DNA of 13,329 nucleotides from Limnochordia bacterium. GTDB lineage: Bacteria > Bacillota > Limnochordia > DUMW01. Under the pieces are notes generated by a model. That model searched no databases. It was not told the origin of the DNA and saw nothing but the letters and a program-made list of their open reading frames with translations. Below, one piece after another: positions 8,324 through 13,329 of this stretch (the stretch's first letter is position 1; every line of letters begins with the position of its first letter). The stretch lies in assembly GCA_023230925.1 (NCBI GenBank), contig JALNWK010000063.1:1-13329 (forward strand), given 5' to 3'. The position numbers and the translations under genes were made by a program.

Positions 8324-8374
8324 AAGGAGGTCGAAGGATCACCGGACTTGTCTTGGTGATCTTGTATGCTATGA
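8324..8374 (+). promoter_or_regulatory. Distant ribosome binding site bridged by a hairpin, ahead of the flavodoxin-like gene
   Basis: A strong AAGGAGGT (8324-8331) lies 39 bases before the likely ATG at 8371. GATCACC (8337-8343) and GGTGATC (8355-8361) between them form a perfect 7-bp stem with an 11-base loop. Folding this stem would bring the ribosome site within about 14 unpaired bases of the ATG. A two-codon ORF, ATG CTA TGA (8366-8374), overlaps the true start. No T-run follows, so this is not a terminator. Confidence 0.5.
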
Positions 8375-8790
8375 AAAGAGTAATTATTATCCATAGTGAT
8401 GAAGGAAACCTTGAACCCATTGCCGAGGTGATTAGAACTGGTCTCAAGGAGGAACCGGACCGGGCCCGGGTGGAGATTGTGAGTGTTGCCGCCTGCACGA
8501 GCCCTTTTTCCGTAAGGCCCTATGACTTGGTCTGTATCGGTAGTCCTGTCCGGGGACTTTTTGGTGGTCGGATTGCCCCAGATGTAGTAAACTTGATTAG
8601 TAGGTGCAATGGCATAGAAGGTAAGCGATGTGCCGTCTTTGTTACCAAAAAACTGTTTGGTACCAATAAGGCTTTGCAGCAGATGATGGCCCTTCTAGAA
8701 AAGCAGGGTGCTTTGGTTCAGGACTTTGACGTACTGAGTTGTCAAGGGGCTGAGGAGTTTGGTCGACGGCTCTTGAATCTGCTGGAGTAG
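8371..8790 (+). CDS. Flavodoxin-like domain protein
   Basis: A single-domain protein of 139 residues with an alternating beta/alpha flavodoxin-like pattern. Strand 1 is KRVIIIHS (2-9), followed by the loop DEGNLEPIAEVI where flavodoxins bind the FMN phosphate. The strand YDLVCIGSPVRG (51-62) with its GSP turn is the usual second signature, and KRCAVFVTKK (85-94) is the central strand. The phosphate loop lacks the normal S/T-x-T-G-N-T pattern, so FMN binding is uncertain. A TTG at 8353 would add six residues. I prefer the ATG at 8371 because the first strand then starts at once, as in the family. It lies between the DUF1854 gene and ilvD in the same direction, with a short gap on each side. 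It may be an electron carrier or a flavin-fold protein; no partner is visible. Confidence 0.75.
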   Translation: MKRVIIIHSDEGNLEPIAEVIRTGLKEEPDRARVEIVSVAACTSPFSVRPYDLVCIGSPVRGLFGGRIAPDVVNLISRCNGIEGKRCAVFVTKKLFGTNKALQQMMALLEKQGALVQDFDVLSCQGAEEFGRRLLNLLE

Positions 8791-8809
8791 TTGGAGAGGA
8801 GAAGAGTAG

Positions 8810-10477
8810 ATGGAATTGCCCAGTGCACAAGTAACAAAGGGAATCAATCGTGCGCCCCATCGTTCTTTGTTTTACGCGATGGGATATACAGAAGAGGAAT
8901 TGCAGCGTCCGTTAATCGGAGTGGTTAACTCAGCCAACGAGATCATCCCCGGCCATGTTGACCTGCAGCGTATTACAGACGCAGTCAAAAGTGGCATCCG
9001 GATGGCCGGTGGGACACCGATAGAGTTTCCGGCAATTGGGGTATGTGATGGCATTGCCATGGGACATGCAGGGATGCACTATTCCCTAGCAAGCCGAGAA
9101 CTAATTGCCGATTCGATAGAGGTTATGGCCAGAGCCCATGCCTTCGATGGCCTAGTGATGATCCCCAACTGCGACAAAATAGTCCCTGGGATGCTCATGG
9201 CCGCAGCCCGGCTGAATTTGCCCTGTATTGTTGTAAGTGGTGGACCGATGCTAAGTGGAGACTACCGTGGTAAGAAGACGGACCTAAACGACGTATTTGA
9301 AGCGGTGGGAGCCTATTCTGCGGGCAAGATCGATGAAGCCGAGCTCAAGGAACTAGAGGAAAGTGCGTGTCCTGGATGCGGTTCTTGCTCGGGTATGTTC
9401 ACCGCAAACTCGATGAACTGCATTACTGAAGTCCTAGGTTTAGGTCTGCCAGGTAATGGGACTATCCCTGCTGTACATGCCGGCAGAAAAAGGCTAGCCA
9501 AACAGGCCGGTATGCAGATTATGACCTTGGTTGAGAAGAACCTAAGGCCTAAGGATATTCTCACCGAAGCTGCATTCTTAAACGCACTGACGGTAGATAT
9601 GGCCTTGGGTTGTTCCACAAACACCATCTTACACTTGACCGCGATCGCCCACGAAGCTGGTGTGACCCTAGATCTGAAGCTAGTAAATGAGATTAGTAAG
9701 AAGACCCCCCATTTGTGTCATCTTCGTCCCGGTGGTGTCCATCATGTTGAGGACCTGCATCAAGCCGGGGGTATTCCTGCGGTGATGAAGGAATTGTCCC
9801 AAGGAGGGCTTCTAGATCTTGATGTATTAACTGTTAGCACAAAGACCATCGGCACCAACATTGCCCAGGCGAAAACCTTAAGGCCCGATGTAATCCGGAC
9901 CTTAGATAATCCCTATCACGAGGAAGGGGGACTAGCAGTACTTTGGGGTAACCTTGCTCCCGCTGGTGCCGTTGTCAAGCAATCCGCGGTGGCTCCTGAG
10001 ATGATGCAGCACCGAGGACCAGCCCGGGTTTTTGACAGTGAGGAAGCTGCGGTAGAGGCGATCCTAGGAGGCAAGATCAAACCCAAGGATGTTGTCGTTA
10101 TTCGGTACGAAGGTCCCAAGGGTGGTCCGGGTATGCGGGAAATGCTCTCACCCACCTCGGCAGTAGCTGGCATGGGTCTGGATAAGGAAGTAGCGCTCAT
10201 TACCGATGGACGTTTCTCGGGAGCGACCCGGGGGGCCTCCATTGGGCACGTCTCCCCCGAAGCCGCTGGGGCAGGTCCCATTGCCCTAGTGGAAGAGGAC
10301 GATGAGATCATCATTGACATTCCTAACAAGTCTTTGGAGCTAAACGTCTCCGAGAAGGTATTAGCCGAAAGACGGAAGCACTGGCAGGCTCCTCCACCGA
10401 AGGTGACCGAAGGCTATCTTAAACGGTATGCGAAGCTTGTCACCTCTGCAGCCACCGGTGCAGTCTTTGCCGATTAG
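8810..10477 (+). CDS. ilvD: Dihydroxy-acid dehydratase
   Basis: This enzyme dehydrates 2,3-dihydroxy-isovalerate and 2,3-dihydroxy-3-methylvalerate to the 2-keto acids, the third step of valine, isoleucine and (via valine) leucine synthesis in the cytoplasm. At 555 residues the length is standard. C121 in IPNCDKIVPG and C193 in CPGCGSCSG are the conserved iron-sulphur cysteines. D80, D122 and K123 match the metal-binding residues. GPKGGPGM (about 435-442) and TDGRFSGATRG (465-475) are the C-terminal signatures. The PGHVDL segment near residue 47 replaces the PCN seen in the 2Fe-2S group, so a 4Fe-4S cluster is more likely (inferred). AGGAG 8 bases ahead of the ATG supports the start. It is last in its operon, and no other branched-chain gene is in the window. 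Confidence 0.97.
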   Translation: MELPSAQVTKGINRAPHRSLFYAMGYTEEELQRPLIGVVNSANEIIPGHVDLQRITDAVKSGIRMAGGTPIEFPAIGVCDGIAMGHAGMHYSLASRELIADSIEVMARAHAFDGLVMIPNCDKIVPGMLMAAARLNLPCIVVSGGPMLSGDYRGKKTDLNDVFEAVGAYSAGKIDEAELKELEESACPGCGSCSGMFTANSMNCITEVLGLGLPGNGTIPAVHAGRKRLAKQAGMQIMTLVEKNLRPKDILTEAAFLNALTVDMALGCSTNTILHLTAIAHEAGVTLDLKLVNEISKKTPHLCHLRPGGVHHVEDLHQAGGIPAVMKELSQGGLLDLDVLTVSTKTIGTNIAQAKTLRPDVIRTLDNPYHEEGGLAVLWGNLAPAGAVVKQSAVAPEMMQHRGPARVFDSEEAAVEAILGGKIKPKDVVVIRYEGPKGGPGMREMLSPTSAVAGMGLDKEVALITDGRFSGATRGASIGHVSPEAAGAGPIALVEEDDEIIIDIPNKSLELNVSEKVLAERRKHWQAPPPKVTEGYLKRYAKLVTSAATGAVFAD

Positions 10478-10481
10478 TAAG

Positions 10482-10522
10482 AAAACATGATTACTCTCGC
10501 CTAATGGGAGTAATCATGTTTT
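10482..10522 (+). terminator. Strong intrinsic terminator after ilvD
   Basis: A perfect 15-bp inverted repeat, AAAACATGATTACTC (10482-10496) with GAGTAATCATGTTTT (10508-10522) and an 11-base loop, begins 5 bases after the ilvD stop. The A4/T4 ends let it work in both directions, so it could also stop leftward transcripts from the relic region on its right. Confidence 0.88.
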
Positions 10523-10524
10523 GC

Positions 10525-10790
10525 TCACTCTCTTGGTGCCCACAGGTGAATTCGATCAAGTTCACGAGCCATTTGAAACCATCTTGGGCCGTGTTGCTTT
10601 CCTAACGGTGGGAAGAGTATTTTAATATGCCTGGAGCTGAATCATCAATTCTAGTTCACTGAGAAGATCGAAGGACATAAACAGCACGCTCACCGTATTA
10701 AGACAACGGTTCTTTCCGGACCCGCTCTCAAGCTTCTTGATCTGCTTTTGAACCTGGGTGTATTCGTTGTTGCTTACTTGGATTGCTATA
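10525..10790 (-). pseudogene. Possible decayed leftward gene in two frames (unidentified)
   Basis: Two short adjoining minus-strand reading frames look protein-like. The first is open from about 10790 to a TAA at 10622-10624 and includes EYTQVQKQIKKLESGS and VLFMSFDLLSELELMIQ. The second is open from 10641 to a TGA at 10525-10527 and includes PPLGKQHGPRWFQMARELD and ends HLWAPRE. One frame ends within 20 bases of where the other opens, as expected for a frameshifted gene. There is no start codon with a ribosome site, and the upstream end is closed by a TAG. I recognise no family. It may be the C-terminal relic of a gene displaced by rearrangement, or chance open frames. Confidence 0.3.
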
Positions 10791-10877
10791 GTAAACTAGC
10801 AGTAGATATTGTGTAGCGTCGACATTATTACCGGAATCGGGGAATATGTAGTTGTTAGGGAGCTGGGAGGTATAGCA

Positions 10878-11690
10878 ATGCTGACTAAGGATGTCTTGTT
10901 TCTTGGTTTACCGATTGGGTTTGAAACCGATGCCCGGGAAGTTGCTGATCTTTCCGGTGAGAATCAAGTAAAGGGAATTCACAAACTATCCGACGAGAAC
11001 GGAGAGCTTGAAGCTGTTGTGTTACTATGTACCATCAACGGTGAATACTACCCCAACGAGTGGATTGAACCCCGCAAAATTCTGAAGTATTACTTTTTCG
11101 GTAGAAAACACGAGGGGAAGAAGCGTTTTAGCCCTGATTACCAAGATAACAGAGCAGTGCTTGCATCCCGGGGAAACTACCCTCTATTTGTCTTCACCCG
11201 CGAACGTGCTGGTCATAAGTTTGTCTATCAAGGGGAGTATGAACTCATTGATGCTAGCACAGATCTCGATGGTGCCATGTACTTTCTACTTAGGGCTAGT
11301 GGGATGGTGGAGGGTGTAAGCCTTGGGGCCATTGCTATTGAGGATAATGAGAATTTCCCCGAGGGCAAGGTACAGGAACGTTTACATAAGTATCGGGAGC
11401 GTAATCCAAACCTTGTAACGGTGGCTAAGAATTCGTTCTTAAAAAGACACGGACGTCTCTATTGTGAAGCTTGTGGTTTTGATTTTGCTAAGGCGTATGG
11501 AGATAGGGGCGAAGGTTGTATTGAAGTTCATCATAAAACGCCATTGTCCGAGCTTGAGTCTGGGCATACTACCACAAGCATAGAGGATGTCTTACTGGTA
11601 TGTGCCAATTGTCATCGAATAATCCATAGAATACGTCCCTGGCTAACTACAGAACAGATATATACCCTGGCGCAGAATCGGAATACGTGA
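10878..11690 (+). CDS. HNH endonuclease with uncharacterised N-terminal domain (restriction-like)
   Basis: A protein of 270 residues. The C-terminal HNH nuclease spans about 190-255. CEAC (196-199) and CANC (242-245) form the zinc knuckle, and EVHHKTPLSEL (216-226) supplies the catalytic His pair. NCHRIIHR holds N244, H246 and H250. This is the McrA-like HNH type usual in restriction enzymes. Residues about 1-180 are mostly beta and include EYYPNEWIEPRKI, YYFFGRKHEGKKRFSPDYQ (71-89) and YPLFVFTRER with KFVYQGEYELID (about 101-125). That pattern recalls PUA/SRA-like or DUF3427-type reader domains, but I cannot assign it firmly. The ATG at 10878 has GGGAGG 7 bases upstream; an upstream TTG at 10809 lacks a ribosome site. 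A modification-dependent nuclease is the best guess from fold and from the nearby restriction genes. Confidence 0.8.
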   Translation: MLTKDVLFLGLPIGFETDAREVADLSGENQVKGIHKLSDENGELEAVVLLCTINGEYYPNEWIEPRKILKYYFFGRKHEGKKRFSPDYQDNRAVLASRGNYPLFVFTRERAGHKFVYQGEYELIDASTDLDGAMYFLLRASGMVEGVSLGAIAIEDNENFPEGKVQERLHKYRERNPNLVTVAKNSFLKRHGRLYCEACGFDFAKAYGDRGEGCIEVHHKTPLSELESGHTTTSIEDVLLVCANCHRIIHRIRPWLTTEQIYTLAQNRNT

Positions 11691-12277
11691 GTAGATTACA
11701 TTAATGTTTTGAAACGAAGCAGAAGTTTTGGTACGAGACCGTAGTCCAATTGATGGGGAAGTCAACTCAAACACTAGTCAGTGTGGTGATCTGTAGTCCA
11801 TCGGGGTATGCTTGCTATTGGAAAAAATGGTTTGTGTTTCGACGATGTACGGGCGCCCTTAGCTCATAGTCCCATTGGCTTCTAGATTAGGTTTTCCCGG
11901 TAAAGATGCTCTCATTGTACCCGGCGAGCTGGATTAGTTACAGTACTTCTTGATGTTTGTCCTGCAAACAAGACTCTGCACTATGTGTATAAGGGGCCAC
12001 GTACGATTGCTTCGCTAAGCATGTCAAGCACAACCGTAACTGGCGTATTCGTCACTTCAGGGAAGTGGCTACCATACCGGCAAATAGGATCACTTGGCCT
12101 AGGGCCTCCACTCTTCTTTGTGTTTTCAGGTATATGCTGTTTGCAAACAGTGTTTGTTTCAAGAAACGGAACTACATTTCCACTTTCCATTGATTCCGGT
12201 GCGATCATCCTAGACTTCTTGGGGTCTTAGTTTGTCAGGAGAACCATATGCGCAGAAAAGAGGGATAGACATTGTTC

Positions 12278-12306
12278 TTGACGAATTGGTATTATTACCA
12301 TAATGT
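12278..12306 (+). promoter_or_regulatory. Weak promoter candidate upstream of the second hsdM
   Basis: TTGACG (12278-12283) is followed by 17 bases and TAATGT (12301-12306). The -35 is good and the -10 poor; CATAAT two bases earlier is a better hexamer but at 15-base spacing. TGGTA/TACCA arms flank the spacer centre. It is the only -35-like match noted in this stretch. Confidence 0.25.
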
Positions 12307-12390
12307 AGCTAAACAGTAGGAAAAAGTAGGCGGCTCTCGCTAAGTTGCTCATGAACTACTAGATTTCGAAACCGACTCCCATGAGTTTAC

Positions 12391-12422
12391 AACCGGATCT
12401 CAAGGAACCGATTTGAGCGGTT
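12391..12422. repeat. Bulged hairpin in the gene-free stretch
   Basis: AACCG (12391-12395) pairs with CGGTT (12418-12422). Inside it, CTCAA (12399-12403) pairs with TTGAG (12413-12417). A 3-base GAT bulge lies on the left arm, and the loop is 9 bases. No T-run follows on the plus strand. Its function is unknown. Confidence 0.35.
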
Positions 12423-12510
12423 AGAGGCTCTGGAACTCTCAGGGGAGTAGATACTGTTCCAACAGGTGTGAACTGCATCTTAAAGAAACGGAAAGCACTA
12501 CCTCAATAAC

Positions 12511-12633
12511 ATGTCAGCAAAGATATTGAAGGTCCTAATCTTGGGGTGTGGGGTACTCGGTTTCGGGGTAGCCATAAGCATAGGAAAGCAGAACCATGTC
12601 TTGTGCAGGCGGGACATCGCTACCCGGTGTTAG
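12511..12633 (+). CDS. Possible 40-residue small hydrophobic protein or gene fragment
   Basis: An ATG-to-TAG frame of 40 codons ends 23 bases before the second hsdM start. Residues 4-25 (KILKVLILGCGVLGFGVAIS and two more) are strongly hydrophobic, followed by a basic, cysteine-containing tail (CRRD). It can be read as a one-pass membrane miniprotein. It can also be read as the first strand of a Rossmann fold (GCGVLG), in which case it is a fragment of a lost dehydrogenase-like gene. There is no clear ribosome binding site ahead of the ATG, so translation is doubtful. Confidence 0.25.
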   Translation: MSAKILKVLILGCGVLGFGVAISIGKQNHVLCRRDIATRC

Positions 12634-12656
12634 GACAAGTTATTCGGAGGTCTAAG

Positions 12657-13253
12657 ATGGTTACAGGAGAATTCAAAAACCAAGTGGACAGAATTTGGGA
12701 GATATTCTGGTCCGGTGGTATTACTAATCCCTTGTCTGTAATCGAGCAGATTACATATCTTTTGTTCATCAAGGGTCTGGATGAGGTGGAGACCAAACAC
12801 GAGAGAGAGACTGTTGTCCTCGGTGTTGAGTTTGGCAGGATCTTTCCCGAAGATAAGCAGCATCTAAGATGGAGCCAGTTCAAGAACTTTGGCGCGGAGA
12901 GAATGTACCAGGTAGTAAGCCAAGAGGTTTTCCCCTTTATCAAGAACCTGAATGGGGGAGCATCGACATCGTATGCCAAGTTCATGGCCGATGCCATATT
13001 CATTATTCCCACGGCACAGATGCTCGAAAGAGTAGTTACAGCTTTATCGGCTTTACCAATTGAGGACAGAGACGCAAAGGGTGACCTATATGAGTATCTA
13101 TTGTCCAAGATCTCCCAGTCGGGCACGAACGGACAGTTTAGGACTCCCAGGCACATCATCAAAATGATGGTCGAACTTATGAAGCCAACCCCGAAGGACA
13201 GAATAGTTGTATTTGATAATATAAAAGTGAACCACTTGGGGCAGAAATTATAA
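12657..13253 (+). pseudogene. hsdM: Truncated type I methyltransferase hsdM, interrupted by an insertion sequence
   Basis: The first ~184 codons are a normal HsdM N-terminus of a family different from the left-hand HsdM. EFKNQVDRIWEIFWSGG (about 5-21) and VIEQITYLLFIKGLDEVE (about 28-45) belong to the HsdM_N helical domain. NGQFRTPRHIIKMMVELMKP (about 158-177) is the conserved lead into motif I. After DRIV (181-184) a DPACGTGGF motif is expected. Instead the frame runs into unrelated A+T-rich DNA and stops after 14 more codons (VFDNIKVNHLGQKL). The AdoMet site and NPPY motif are therefore missing. CGGAGG 6 bases ahead of the ATG at 12657 supports the start; the open frame further upstream is not coding. 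The rest of the gene may lie beyond the window on the far side of the element. Confidence 0.85.
13221..13237 (+). repeat. Terminal repeat box 1 of the putative insertion sequence
   Basis: ATAAAAGTGAACCACTT, itself an imperfect palindrome (AAGTG/CACTT). It is 16 of 17 identical to the second box 34 bases downstream. Confidence 0.7.
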
Positions 13254-13254
13254 C

Positions 13255-13271
13255 ATAAAAGTGATCCACTT
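13255..13271 (+). repeat. Terminal repeat box 2 of the putative insertion sequence
   Basis: ATAAAAGTGATCCACTT, the second copy, differing from box 1 only at the central A/T position. It keeps the AAGTG/CACTT dyad, as expected of a protein-binding site. Confidence 0.7.
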
Positions 13272-13329
13272 CAACCACAATCTGCTATCCTTGATCAGTA
13301 CCCAAACCAATCAGGGAGCAGGTGAACTA

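Larger units (their letters stand above)
11691..12510. other. 820 bases with no convincing gene
   Basis: Both strands carry only short open frames without ribosome sites. The longest are about 81 codons rightward at 11985-12230 and 75 codons leftward at 11981-12208; they overlap almost fully and neither resembles a known family. The stretch also holds a 10-bp bulged hairpin (12391-12422), a 14-bp palindrome (12137-12150) and a possible promoter (12278-12306). It is most likely decayed sequence between the HNH gene and the broken hsdM. Confidence 0.6.
13208..13329 (+). mobile_element. Left end of an insertion sequence (IS21-like), continuing past the window
   Basis: hsdM homology stops abruptly near 13207, and the new sequence begins TGTATTTGATAATATAAAAG. 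Two 17-base copies of ATAAAAGTGA(A/T)CCACTT follow at 34-base spacing. Multiple terminal repeats close to a TG-starting end are typical of IS21-family elements, which bind their transposase there. No transposase frame is visible before the window ends. A GGGAG (13313-13317) followed by GTG (13322-13324) could be its start. The family call is from end structure only. Confidence 0.5.

Noticed and set aside
10809..10877. TTG start 23 codons upstream for the HNH protein
   Set aside because: No ribosome site precedes it, whereas the ATG at 10878 has GGGAGG 7 bases upstream.
11876..11938. Short frame including GFPGKDALIVPGELD as a possible gene remnant
   Set aside because: It is only about 22 codons between stops, with no start or ribosome site and no recognised family.
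12137..12150. Perfect 14-bp palindrome CTGTTTGCAAACAG
   Set aside because: About one such palindrome is expected by chance in a window of this length, and it lies next to no gene start.
11981..12230. Overlapping open frames of 75 codons (minus) and 81 codons (plus)
   Set aside because: They lie on opposite strands over the same DNA, neither has a clear ribosome site or family resemblance, and the stretch looks decayed.
12546..12656. Upstream extension of the second hsdM frame to an earlier ATG
   Set aside because: The added residues do not look like HsdM, and the ATG at 12657 has CGGAGG at ideal spacing.

Overview
The window looks like part of a Bacillota (Firmicutes, clostridia-like) chromosome. 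The evidence is strong purine-rich ribosome binding sites ahead of nearly every gene, protein sequences of Gram-positive anaerobe flavour, and tight head-to-tail operons. The genus cannot be fixed from sequence alone.

Left block (1-4400, minus strand): a complete-looking type I restriction-modification operon read leftward. It runs from a small XRE-type regulator through hsdR and hsdM to hsdS, whose gene is cut by the window edge. The regulator/hsdR and hsdM/hsdS junctions are ATGA overlaps, and a good extended -10 promoter lies just ahead of the regulator. The block is visibly richer in A+T than the genes to its right, which suggests an acquired module. A hairpin and an orphan terminator-like element lie at 4430-4565, between it and the next genes.

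Central block (4580-10525): a leftward alpha/beta hydrolase (esterase-like) diverges from a rightward cluster. The cluster holds an ABC exporter with a fused PH-like/zinc-ribbon N-terminus, a DUF1854 protein that starts directly after its stop codon, a flavodoxin-like protein and dihydroxy-acid dehydratase (ilvD). It ends at a strong 15-bp hairpin terminator. The ABC exporter/DUF1854 pair is known from cyanophycin loci in proteobacteria, but no cyanophycin gene is present here, so its role is open.

Right block (10525-13329): a decayed stretch with minus-strand coding relics, an HNH endonuclease with an unassigned N-terminal domain, almost 1 kb with no convincing gene, and the first ~184 codons of a second, unrelated type I hsdM. 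That hsdM is interrupted just before its AdoMet-binding motif by what looks like the left end of an insertion sequence with repeated AAGTGnnCCACTT boxes (IS21-like). The two restriction regions bracket the conserved metabolic/transport block, so the window reads as defence genes of differing age and integrity around a stable core operon.
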